Shown piece after piece: positions 9,546 through 17,056 of a stretch of 64,000 bases of DNA. The position numbers and the translations under genes were made by a program. The notes below the pieces were generated by a model. It was not told the origin of the DNA. It made no database searches and saw only the letters and a list, made by a program, of their open reading frames with translations. Positions within the stretch are counted from its first letter, which is position 1. Every line of letters begins with the position of its first letter. The stretch spans positions 124,001-188,000 of the forward strand of contig NZ_VISR01000001.1 of NCBI RefSeq assembly GCF_007827595.1, read 5' to 3'. Source of the stretch: Streptomyces sp. BK340. GTDB taxonomy: Bacteria > Actinomycetota > Actinomycetes > Streptomycetales > Streptomycetaceae.

Positions 9546-10671
9546 GCACCGTCCGACCACGGTGATCAGGGACCTGTCCCGGGTCGAGGGCCTGCCGCCG
9601 GACGAGGCCCGGGCGCGCGCGGCGGTCGTTCGCGAATTCGAGTTCCGTATCACCCCCTACTACGCCGGCCTCATCGACTGGAGCGATCCGCGTGATCCGC
9701 TGCGGCTGATCGTCATGCCGGAGGTCGAGGAACTGTCCGACACCCTCGACTTCGATCCGAGTGACGAGGCCGCCAACACCCGGGTGCGCGGTCTGCAGCA
9801 CAAGTACCCGCCGACAGCCCTGCTGCTGCTCACCGACGTCTGCGCGACCTACTGCCGCTTCTGCTTCCGCAAGCGTTTCACCCTCGCCACCGACCCCGCG
9901 CACCAGCTGCGTCCGGAGGGCGAACTGGACAGCGCGGAACGCGAGACGACCTTCGACATCAGCGAGGGCGTGCGCTACATCCACGCCCATCCGGAGATCG
10001 ACAACGTCCTGCTCACCGGCGGCGATCCCCTGATGCTCGCGCCGTCCCGGCTGGCCTCGGCGCTGGCCGAGGTACGCTCCGTGCCCCACGTCGACGTCAT
10101 CCGCATCGGCACCAAGGTGCCCGCCTTCGACCCCGCGCGGATCACTCCGGAGCTGGCCGGCACCCTCGCCTCGGCCGCCCGCGCCGACGCCCGCACCCAT
10201 GTGATGTGCCACTTCACCCACAGCCGGGAGCTCACCCCCGAGGCCCTGGCCGCCACGACCCGGCTCCAGGACGCGGGCCTCGTCCTGACCAACCAGACCC
10301 CCCTCCTGCGCGGCGTCAACGACGACCCCGAGGAACTCGCCCGGCTGCAACACCGCCTGGCCTCGGCCGGCCTGGCGCCCTACTACGTGTTCCTGTGCCG
10401 GCCGACCCACGGCAACGAGCGCTACGCCGTGCCGCTCGCGGAGGCCGTGGACATCATCACGGCCACGCGCGTGCGCCTCAACGGCCTGGCCAAGCGCTTC
10501 CGCCTCGTCGCCTCGCACGCCACCGGCAAGATCGAGATCCTCGGCCGCCACGCCCACGACCTCGTCTTCCGTTATCACGAAGCCCGTGACCCCGCCGACC
10601 AGGACCGGCTCCTGACGTGGCCCGCCGAGCGGCCGCTGACCTGGCTGGACGAGGTCGTCGCCGCCAACTGA
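9535..10671 (+). CDS. KamA-family radical SAM protein (lysine 2,3-aminomutase-like)
   Basis: A 378-aa enzyme. The radical SAM cluster motif CATYCRFC (Cys103, Cys107, Cys110) sits in the expected place, followed by FRKRF, and the SAM-binding LLTGGDPLML segment comes later. A C-terminal TGKIEILGR carries Lys332, at the position expected for the PLP-binding lysine, although the usual glycine-rich PGGGGK loop is replaced by SHATGK. Known KamA relatives use SAM and PLP for 1,2-amino migration on lysine, glutamate or EF-P. The substrate here is not evident. The start overlaps the preceding membrane-protein gene and has a GGGAG site. Confidence 0.85.
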   Translation: MAREHRPTTVIRDLSRVEGLPPDEARARAAVVREFEFRITPYYAGLIDWSDPRDPLRLIVMPEVEELSDTLDFDPSDEAANTRVRGLQHKYPPTALLLLTDVCATYCRFCFRKRFTLATDPAHQLRPEGELDSAERETTFDISEGVRYIHAHPEIDNVLLTGGDPLMLAPSRLASALAEVRSVPHVDVIRIGTKVPAFDPARITPELAGTLASAARADARTHVMCHFTHSRELTPEALAATTRLQDAGLVLTNQTPLLRGVNDDPEELARLQHRLASAGLAPYYVFLCRPTHGNERYAVPLAEAVDIITATRVRLNGLAKRFRLVASHATGKIEILGRHAHDLVFRYHEARDPADQDRLLTWPAERPLTWLDEVVAAN

Positions 10672-10692
10672 GCGGACGCTTCGCCGGGTAAG

Positions 10693-10718
10693 GGAACGGT
10701 AAAGCGCTTCCGCTCGTT
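10693..10718 (+). promoter_or_regulatory. SigR-like promoter upstream of terD-like gene
   Basis: GGAAC at 10693-10697 and GTT at 10716-10718 are separated by exactly 18 bp. This matches the GGAAT/C-N18-GTT pattern of ECF SigR-type promoters. The predicted transcription start falls at or next to ATG 10728, implying a leaderless message. No ribosome site precedes that ATG. Confidence 0.45.
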
Positions 10719-10727
10719 ACCTCAGGC

Positions 10728-11924
10728 ATGACAGCTATGACCCCAGGCTCGAACATCTCCCTGTCGGCCGCCCGCGTGACGGTGGACGTCTCCGCGCCGG
10801 TGCGGCTCGACGTGTCGGGCCTGCTGCTCACCGGCGACGGCAAGGTGCGCTCCGACGACGACTTCATCTTCTACAACCAGCCCGCCGGCCCGGGCGTGAC
10901 ATACACGTCCGGTGGTGGCGCGGCGCCCGACGCGATCACGGTCGACACCGGTGCCGTGCCGCCGGACATCGAGAAGATCGTGGTCACGGCCAGCCCGGAC
11001 GCGGCCGGCCAGACCTTCCAGGGCATCGAGCCGACGGCCACGATCCGGGACGCGGACGGCGGCTCGGTCCTGGCCACGTTCACCCCGCCGCAGCTCGGCA
11101 CGGAGACGGCGCTGGTGATCGTGGAGATCTACCGGCGCAACGGCCAGTGGAAGGCCCGCGCCGTCGGCCAGGGGTACGCCAACGGCCTGGCCGGTATCGC
11201 GACGGACTTCGGTGTGACGGTGGAGGAGCCCGCCGCGGCGCCGGCGGCAGCACCGGCCGCACCGCCGGCACCCGCCGCGCAGGCACCGCTCGCACCGCCC
11301 GTTCCCGCGGCACCGCCCGCCCCGCCCGCCCCGGTGGCCGGCGCCGGGAAGATCAACCTGGACAAGGGCCGGGTCAGCCTCCAGAAGAACCAGACCGTGT
11401 CCCTGGTCAAGGGCGGCCGCCCGCTGCTCTCCGTGGTGCAGATGGGTCTCGGCTGGGAGCCCGCGTTCCGCGGCAGGGACATCGACCTGGACGCCTCGGT
11501 CATCGCCTACGGCCCGCAGCGCAACGCCGTCGACAGCTGCTACTTCGGCAAGCTGACGATCCTGAACGGCGCGATCAAGCACTCCGGTGACAACCTCACC
11601 GGGGAGGGCGGCGGCGACGACGAGGTGATCATGGTCGACCTCGGCCGCATCCCCCAGGAGGTCACCGGCCTGGTCTTCACGGTCAACTCCTTCTCCGGCC
11701 AGAAGTTCACGGAGGTCGCCAAGGCCTACTGCCGCCTCGTGGACGCGGCCACGGGAGAGGAGCTGGTCCGCTTCGACCTCACCGGCGCCGAGCCGCAGAC
11801 GGGCGTCATGATGGCCAAGCTGATCCGCCAGTTCTCCGGTGAGTGGGACATGACGGCGATGGGTGACTTCGTGAAGGCACGCACGGTGCGCAACATGGTC
11901 GAGCCGGGGGCCCGCGCCCTGTAA
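10728..11924 (+). CDS. Two-domain TerD-family tellurium/stress resistance protein
   Basis: A 398-aa protein with two different TerD-like domains. Residues of about 5-165 have the LTGDGKVRSDDDFIFYNQP and AITVDTGAVP pattern with Asp-rich calcium sites. Residues of about 205-395 have MGLGWEPAFRGRDIDLDASVI and the EGGGDDEVIMVDLGRIP segment. An Ala/Pro-rich linker of about 35 residues separates them. TerD proteins are cytosolic calcium-binding proteins linked to stress, phage and tellurite resistance. The start is ATG 10728 (second ATG at 10737). It follows the KamA gene by 56 bp on the same strand but has its own SigR-like promoter, so co-function with the CHAT locus is uncertain. Confidence 0.88.
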   Translation: MTAMTPGSNISLSAARVTVDVSAPVRLDVSGLLLTGDGKVRSDDDFIFYNQPAGPGVTYTSGGGAAPDAITVDTGAVPPDIEKIVVTASPDAAGQTFQGIEPTATIRDADGGSVLATFTPPQLGTETALVIVEIYRRNGQWKARAVGQGYANGLAGIATDFGVTVEEPAAAPAAAPAAPPAPAAQAPLAPPVPAAPPAPPAPVAGAGKINLDKGRVSLQKNQTVSLVKGGRPLLSVVQMGLGWEPAFRGRDIDLDASVIAYGPQRNAVDSCYFGKLTILNGAIKHSGDNLTGEGGGDDEVIMVDLGRIPQEVTGLVFTVNSFSGQKFTEVAKAYCRLVDAATGEELVRFDLTGAEPQTGVMMAKLIRQFSGEWDMTAMGDFVKARTVRNMVEPGARAL

Positions 11925-11947
11925 GCGGTCGTACGACACAGCCATCG

Positions 11948-11973
11948 GCGCCCCCGTCGGTCAGGGGGCGCCC
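11948..11973. terminator. Bidirectional terminator hairpin
   Basis: GGCGCCCCC and GGGGGCGCC form a perfect 9-bp stem with an 8-nt loop. It lies between the convergent terD-like and tetR genes. Confidence 0.75.
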
Positions 11974-11978
11974 GGTTG

Positions 11979-12557
11979 TCAGGCCGCCCCGCGCGGGCGC
12001 AGTCCCTCCGTCAGCAGCGCGAGATAGCGGCGTATCTGCTCCCCCTGCCCGCTCGCCAGCTCCGACGCCGACGCCACGCCGTGCGCCAGCCGCAGCACCT
12101 CGACCGGCTCGACATCCCCGCGCAGGCTGCCCTCCCGCTGCGCCGCCTCCACCAGCCGCCGCACCGCCTCGTGCAGATGCGTACCGCAGGCCGTGGCCGC
12201 CACGGAGCTGCCGTCGGTGACGGCCGAGCCCAGGAGCGTCTTCATACCGCGCACCTGGATCGTCCCGACGCACACCTCGTTGAGCCACTCCACCAGTGCC
12301 TCGCCCGGCGGAAGGTGCGCCGCGTACGCGTCGGCCCGGGCCGCCATGGCCTGGATCCGGTCCACGTACGCGGCCTCCAGCAGCGCCTGCCGGGTCGGGA
12401 AGTGCCGGTAGAGCGTGCCGGAGCCGACGCCGGCGCGCTTGGCGATGTCGTCCAGCGACGCGTTCTCCCCGTGCTCGGCGAAGGCCTCGGCCGCCACCCT
12501 CAGCAACCGCTCGTGGTTGCGCCGGGCGTCCGCACGCATGGGTCTGACCTGCGCCAT
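11979..12557 (-). CDS. TetR-family transcriptional regulator
   Basis: A 192-aa repressor. The N-terminal helix-turn-helix reads RLLRVAAEAFAEHG then SLDDIAKRAGVGSGTLYRHF, the canonical TetR DNA-binding domain. The C-terminal part is an all-helical ligand domain ending in LLTEGLRPRGAA. ATG 12557 is chosen because AAGGAG lies 8 nt upstream; another ATG 18 bp downstream is possible. It is divergent from nothing obvious: the upstream neighbour on the same strand is the 2H phosphoesterase gene. The target gene is unknown. Confidence 0.85.
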   Translation of the reverse strand: MAQVRPMRADARRNHERLLRVAAEAFAEHGENASLDDIAKRAGVGSGTLYRHFPTRQALLEAAYVDRIQAMAARADAYAAHLPPGEALVEWLNEVCVGTIQVRGMKTLLGSAVTDGSSVAATACGTHLHEAVRRLVEAAQREGSLRGDVEPVEVLRLAHGVASASELASGQGEQIRRYLALLTEGLRPRGAA

Positions 12558-12630
12558 CCAGATGCTCCTTGCCGACCGGGGATCCTCTGCGCAGATTATC
12601 GAGCACCACGAAGGGCGCACCGCCGTCCGG

Positions 12631-13269
12631 TCAGGCGCGCTCCGGTGGCTCGTACCCGCCGTCTGCCGGGTCCGGTCCAGGAGTGCGGCGTATCCCGCCG
12701 GTGCCCAGGCCGATCGTGGCGCGCGTCCGCATGGGGCCGTCACCACGGCGGGAGAGCAGTTCGATCTCGGCCACGCGCGCGTGCAGCACGTCGAGCCGGG
12801 CGGCGCATTCGGCCGCGAGGACGCGCGGGGCCCGGGTGCGCCCGAGCGAGAGGTGCGGGGTGAAACGCGGGAAACGGTCCGCGCAGTACGGGAAGGGCTC
12901 CGCGAGCGCGCGCTGCAGCTCCGTCCAGGGCGCCGCACCGGCCGCGGCGGGGTCGAGCCACACGGTGGCGTAGGACCGGTGGCGGAAGAAGCGGACCCCG
13001 CAGAGCCGGATGTCGAAGGGCTCGCATCCGGCGGCCGCCTCGGCCAGCAGCGGGAGCGCCGCCGGGAAGTCCTCCTCCGGTACGAAGCCGAAGACCAGGT
13101 TCACATGGGGCGGCCAGCGGCGGATCTGCGGGTCGTGCTCGGCTCGGATGCGCTGGATGGCCGGCCACAGTCCGGCCGGGGGAAGCCAGGCCACGGCGGT
13201 CCGGGGCGTGGGGGCCGACTTCAGGCGGCCGAGGGCGTCGCCCGGGCCGGGCGTCGAGGGGCAGGGCAC
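12631..13269 (-). CDS. 2'-5' RNA ligase / 2H phosphoesterase family protein
   Basis: A protein of about 212 aa. Its two H-x-[TN/S]-x motifs (HVNLVFGF near residue 55 and HLSLGRT near residue 140) define the 2H phosphoesterase fold shared by LigT/ThpR RNA ligases and cyclic phosphodiesterases. A GTG at 13269 is a reasonable start, but the ribosome site is weak and a later start is possible. It likely acts on 2',3'-cyclic phosphate ends of RNA or nucleotides, though the substrate cannot be read from sequence. The C-terminus is Gly/Arg/Pro-rich. Confidence 0.75.
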   Translation of the reverse strand: MPCPSTPGPGDALGRLKSAPTPRTAVAWLPPAGLWPAIQRIRAEHDPQIRRWPPHVNLVFGFVPEEDFPAALPLLAEAAAGCEPFDIRLCGVRFFRHRSYATVWLDPAAAGAAPWTELQRALAEPFPYCADRFPRFTPHLSLGRTRAPRVLAAECAARLDVLHARVAEIELLSRRGDGPMRTRATIGLGTGGIRRTPGPDPADGGYEPPERA

Positions 13270-13337
13270 ACCGCCATCATGGCCCCGCCCACCGCCGGCC
13301 GCTGCCCGTCCGCACCCGGGCCGTCCCCGTGCACCGC

Positions 13338-14345
13338 CTAGAACAGCGCGCTGTAGGCGTTGAGCGCGGGCTGACCGCCCAGGTGGGCGTAGAGCACCGT
13401 CGAGTCCGCGCCGATCTCGCCGCGCCGGACGAGGTCGACGAGACCGGCCATCGACTTGCCCTCGTAGACGGGGTCGGTGACCATGCCCTCGGTCCGCGCG
13501 GCGAGCCGCATCGCGTCCAGGGTGGACTCGTCGGGGATGCCGTACGTCCCCGCGTGGTACCGCTCGTCCAGCTCGACGGTCAACTCTCCCTTGACGCCGA
13601 TGAGTCGGCCGGTGGCGTCGGCGATCCGGGCGATCTGCCCGCGGGTGCGGGCGGGCTCGGCCGAGGCGTCGATGCCGAGCACCCGGCGCGGCCGTCCGCC
13701 CGCCTCCTCCAGGGCACGGAATCCGGCGATCATGCCCGCCTGGGTCGAGCCGGTGACCGAGCACACGACCACCGTGTCGAAGAAGACGCCCGACTCCTCC
13801 TCCTGCTCGGCGACTTCATGGGCCCAGCGGGCGAAGCCGAGGCCGCCGAGCGGATGGTCGGAGGCGCCGGCCGGGATGGCGTACGGCTTCCCGCCCGCCT
13901 CCTCCACGTCTCTCAGCGCCTGCTCCCAGCTCTCCTTGAACCCGATCCCGAACCCGGCCCGCACCAGCCGCACCTCGGCCCCGGCCAGCCGGCTGATCAG
14001 GATGTTGCCGACCTTGTCGTACACGGAGTCCGGCCACTCCACCCAGCTCTCCTGCACCAGCACGCACCCCAGCCCGGCACGGGCCGCGACGGCGGCGACC
14101 TGGCGGGTGTGGTTGGACTGCACCCCGCCGATCGAGACGAGGGTGTCGCAGCCCTGCGCGAGCGCGTCGGCGACCAGGTACTCCAGCTTGCGGGTCTTGT
14201 TCCCGCCGTAGGCGATCCCGGAGTTGCAGTCCTCCCGCTTGGCCCACAGCGCGGCGCCGCCGAGGTGGGCGGTCAGGCGCTCCAGGGGGTGCACGGGCGA
14301 GGGGCCGAAGAGCAGCGGATAGCGGGCGTAGGAAGACAGGGACAC
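13338..14345 (-). CDS. acdS: 1-aminocyclopropane-1-carboxylate (ACC) deaminase
   Basis: A 335-aa PLP enzyme of fold type II. The PLP lysine lies in AYGGNKTRK (about Lys50), followed by [18 protein letters not shown]. The phosphate-binding [10 protein letters not shown] and the VYEGKSMAG segment near the C-terminus carry the Tyr-Glu pair characteristic of ACC deaminase. It would cleave the plant ethylene precursor ACC to ammonia and 2-oxobutanoate. D-cysteine desulfhydrase is the main alternative in this family. It sits 13 bp downstream of a GntR regulator on the same strand and is probably co-transcribed with it. Confidence 0.82.
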   Translation of the reverse strand: MSLSSYARYPLLFGPSPVHPLERLTAHLGGAALWAKREDCNSGIAYGGNKTRKLEYLVADALAQGCDTLVSIGGVQSNHTRQVAAVAARAGLGCVLVQESWVEWPDSVYDKVGNILISRLAGAEVRLVRAGFGIGFKESWEQALRDVEEAGGKPYAIPAGASDHPLGGLGFARWAHEVAEQEEESGVFFDTVVVCSVTGSTQAGMIAGFRALEEAGGRPRRVLGIDASAEPARTRGQIARIADATGRLIGVKGELTVELDERYHAGTYGIPDESTLDAMRLAARTEGMVTDPVYEGKSMAGLVDLVRRGEIGADSTVLYAHLGGQPALNAYSALF

Positions 14346-14358
14346 GGGACCTCCAGGA

Positions 14359-15006
14359 TCAGTCGGGGTCGGCCAGGTCTGCGAGGGTGCGCCAGATGTC
14401 CGCCGTGACCCGGACCGCGCCGTCGACGTCGCCGTCGGCGCAGGCCTCTGTCAGCCGCTCGTGCAGTCCGGTCGAACGGCACGAGCCGCCCTCGCCGAAG
14501 CGCTGCCGCTCCAGGCGGCGGATGAGCGGGGTGTAGCGGGCGACGGTCGCGGCGGCCGCGCGGTTGCCGCTGACCCGGACCAGGACGTCGTGCAGCTCGT
14601 CGTCGGCACGCAGGGCCTCGTCCACGTCACCGGCGCGTACGGCCGCGGCGAACCGGTCGCCCGCCGCACGCATCCGGTCGAGGTCCGCCGGGCCCAGCCG
14701 GGGTACCGCGATCCGGGTCACCAGTTCGTGCATGGCACCGACCACCGCCGCCGCGTCCCGTACGTCGGCGGCGAGGAGCGGGGTGACCCGGGTGTAGCTC
14801 TGCGGCTTGCTCTCCAGCAGCCCCTCGTCCACGAGCCGCGCGAAGGCCTCGCGCACGGGCGCCCGGGACAGCCCCAGCCGCTGGGCGAGGTCGGCGTCGC
14901 GCACCACCGCGCCGGGCTCGATCTCCCCGGCCACGATGGCGTCCCGGATCGCCGCGTAGGCGCGGTCCCGGAGCAGGGTGCGGGGAACGGGTCGCAGGGT
15001 CTCCAC
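14359..15006 (-). CDS. GntR-family (FCD-type) transcriptional regulator
   Basis: A 215-aa regulator. The winged helix reads [39 protein letters not shown] in overlapping pieces, typical of GntR. The C-terminal helical FCD effector domain begins about residue 80. The GTG start at 15006 is supported by a near-consensus promoter placing transcription at that GTG, giving a leaderless message. It leads the acdS gene and most likely senses a substrate of, or auto-regulates, this two-gene unit. Confidence 0.82.
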   Translation of the reverse strand: METLRPVPRTLLRDRAYAAIRDAIVAGEIEPGAVVRDADLAQRLGLSRAPVREAFARLVDEGLLESKPQSYTRVTPLLAADVRDAAAVVGAMHELVTRIAVPRLGPADLDRMRAAGDRFAAAVRAGDVDEALRADDELHDVLVRVSGNRAAAATVARYTPLIRRLERQRFGEGGSCRSTGLHERLTEACADGDVDGAVRVTADIWRTLADLADPD

Positions 15007-15012
15007 AACTGA

Positions 15013-15041
15013 AATGTTAGATATCAGTGTGAGGGCAGACA
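15013..15041 (-). promoter_or_regulatory. Vegetative promoter of the gntR-acdS unit
   Basis: On the minus strand, TTGTCT and TAACAT are separated by 17 bp. The first base of the GTG start codon follows 7 nt after the -10 box. The AT-rich block (including GATATC) stands out against GC-rich surroundings and could also hold the GntR operator. Confidence 0.6.
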
Positions 15042-15046
15042 AGGGT

Positions 15047-15077
15047 GTGGCCCGCACCCCCGTGGGGTGCGGGCCAC
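15047..15077 (-). terminator. Terminator after the vWA remnant
   Basis: GTGGCCCGCACCCC and GGGGTGCGGGCCAC form a perfect 14-bp stem around a 3-nt loop. It lies just downstream of the vWA gene stop and upstream of the gntR promoter. Confidence 0.75.
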
Positions 15078-15094
15078 GATCGGACCGGCCGCCG

Positions 15095-15877
15095 TCAGGC
15101 CTGCCACGGCCAGCGGGAATCACGAGCGTCCTCCAGCAGGGACACCATCCGGAAGGCCGCGTCCGAAAGTCCGCCGAAGGTGTGCCTGTTGCCCGTGCCC
15201 GACGGACCGTGGCCCGCCCGGTAGCCCTCCAGGTTCCAGGTGTAGACCGGGACACGGGACGGGATCTGGGCGGTCGGGTCGCCCTGCTGGTGCGGGGCGT
15301 ACTGCTCGTCGGTGACGATCAGCACCCGGTCGTGCTTGCGGTAGTGCCGGCGCACCGCCTCCGTGGTGTCGGTGCCACCGAGGTTGCCGAAGCGCTCCAG
15401 GATCTTCAGCACCGACTCGCCCTTGCGGAACTCCACCGGCGCGCTGGTCGAGCCGAACTCGACCAGGTCGGCGTCCGCCGCCCGCAGCGCGAGCGCGGTA
15501 CCGAAGATCGCCGCCGCGTCGGCCCGGGTGAGCCGGTCGCGCTCGGACACCTGCGACCAGAACATCGAGCCCGACCGGTCGACCAGCACCAGCGTCCGGC
15601 CCGGCAGCGCGGGCACGTGGGCCAGCGAGTGGCCGAGCGCCTGCTCCAGCGGGTACGCCCAGCGCAGCGAGGGCGCGTGCCGGTAGGCGGCCAGGTAGCG
15701 GAAGGGGAACTGCCGCGAGCGTGCCACCTGCTCCGGGTCGCTGATCTTCGCCGAGGCCTTGGCGGCGTTCTCCCAGGAGACTCCGGCCTCCTCAAGGCGC
15801 GCACGTTTACGGACCAGCGCCGTCGCACCACGCAGGGGATGACTCAATTGCCGGTCACAACGCCGTTCGCAATCCAC
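15095..15877 (-). pseudogene. C-terminal half of a Ro60/TROVE-vWA RNA-binding protein
   Basis: The reading frame encodes about 260 aa, of which homology starts near residue 18 (ALVRKRARLEEAGVSWEN). It corresponds to the end of the TROVE domain plus a complete von Willebrand A domain. The metal site DRSGSMFW and later TDTTEAV and IVTDEQ are intact. A full actinobacterial Ro60-like protein is about 500 aa, so the RNA-binding N-terminal half is missing. The upstream DNA is occupied by an intein-like frame that ends in another register. The fragment may be a decayed gene. Expression as a stand-alone vWA protein from an internal start is less likely. Confidence 0.7.
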
Positions 15878-17034
15878 AGATCAGACGGCTGGCCCTCGAC
15901 GCAGTAGGCCTTCTTCACGCCAGTAGCCGAGAGGGAGACGATCCGGTCCCACACGATGGCATCCGCGTAACCACGGGAACCGGTCGCGGATCGACGGGAC
16001 GGTCGTCTCCGTGCTGCCAACGACTCCAGCGCGGCAGCTTTGTGCTCCGCCCGAAGCCTCACGGTTTCACTCAACCGCACGACAGAACGCCCATCGGCTA
16101 CACGCAGCCGCCAGAGTGGCTTTGGGCTGTGGTTGTTCCTCTTGCTGCTGATGTTGCTCTGGACACCGAGTCGAAGTAGCGCGTCCCCAAGCTGGCGAAC
16201 AAGAGCCTCCGAGGTATTGGCGAACTCGATTTGGCGCGCCTCCACCGAGCCATCGCTGTCGAACAGTCCGGCGACGAGGCCGCAGACAAACGCGCGACTG
16301 TACGGCAAGGTCGCTACTCGCTTCTCTTCACCCTTCAGGCCCCATACCTGGTGTTCGATCAACAGGTCGCGCAACGCGTTGCGATGCCACTCGGGATCGG
16401 TGAGACGAACTCGCAGCCATGTGCCGTTGTCCTCCACCCGGGCCTGACAACCGCGCTTGGTGGCGTAGTCACGGATCTGCTGGAGAGTTCCGTCGTCATG
16501 TCCCACCCAGGTCGGAGTCCGTCCGGTCATGTTGCCATCTCCGAGCATCGAACCGACGAACCAACCATCCCACTCGTCACCGAGAGCCCCGAAGAAGTCC
16601 GCAGTCAGCGGCGCGGGGACGGCACATCCCGGCACCAGGTGTGTCGTCGCCTTCCACGTCGGGCGGCGCGAGCCCTCACGACTCCGCACCGCCCACCGAT
16701 GGTTTGCTGTGGCTTCGATCATCCGGCCTGAAGCGAGCCGTACGGCGAAGACGGGCTGGGTGCCGTTACTGATCCAGCGCACGGGGAGGACAGGAACCAG
16801 GTTGCCGACAGTATTGTCCCGAGGCGGATACGGGCGCCCGGGCTTGGCTTCCCGAAGGTCCCACTCCTTGTCGAACGCGAGTACCGGAAGCTTTTCCGTG
16901 ACGACACGCTCCACAGGCACGACTGTGCCATCCGGCAGCCAGACCGGGGTTCCCTCGGCGAGCCCCTCAAAGTTGGACATAAGTGAACCGTATGTCCAGG
17001 CCCACCGGCCGACTGCCGAATCGGACAGCCTCAC
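15844..17034 (-). CDS. Intein-like protein (Hint domain with LAGLIDADG endonuclease), degenerate
   Basis: An open frame of up to 396 aa (GTG 17034; ATG 16980 is an alternative). Intein blocks are readable in order. Block A is LAEGTPVWLPDG, but the expected first Cys is Gly. Block B is ATANHRWAV, with the TxxH motif. Two dodecapeptide motifs, FVGSMLGDG and LVAGLFDSDG, belong to a LAGLIDADG homing endonuclease. Block F/G is DLWIANGVVTGN, with terminal Asn kept and the penultimate His replaced by Gly. A stop follows the Asn directly, so no +1 nucleophile exists and splicing cannot occur. Base composition is less GC-rich than in neighbours, consistent with a transferred element. Confidence 0.75.
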   Translation of the reverse strand: MRLSDSAVGRWAWTYGSLMSNFEGLAEGTPVWLPDGTVVPVERVVTEKLPVLAFDKEWDLREAKPGRPYPPRDNTVGNLVPVLPVRWISNGTQPVFAVRLASGRMIEATANHRWAVRSREGSRRPTWKATTHLVPGCAVPAPLTADFFGALGDEWDGWFVGSMLGDGNMTGRTPTWVGHDDGTLQQIRDYATKRGCQARVEDNGTWLRVRLTDPEWHRNALRDLLIEHQVWGLKGEEKRVATLPYSRAFVCGLVAGLFDSDGSVEARQIEFANTSEALVRQLGDALLRLGVQSNISSKRNNHSPKPLWRLRVADGRSVVRLSETVRLRAEHKAAALESLAARRRPSRRSATGSRGYADAIVWDRIVSLSATGVKKAYCVEGQPSDLWIANGVVTGN

Positions 17035-17056
17035 CCGTTCGAGTGGCTCGGCGTTC

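Noticed and set aside
8373..10671. The peptide plus radical SAM enzyme as a RiPP biosynthetic cluster
   Set aside because: The enzyme is KamA-type, not a SPASM peptide-modifying enzyme. There is no RRE, transporter or leader-like motif, and the peptide lacks Cys and aromatic core residues.
15844..17034. Functional splicing intein in the Ro60-like gene
   Set aside because: The first Cys is Gly, the penultimate His is Gly, a stop follows the terminal Asn, and the C-terminal host fragment is in another frame.
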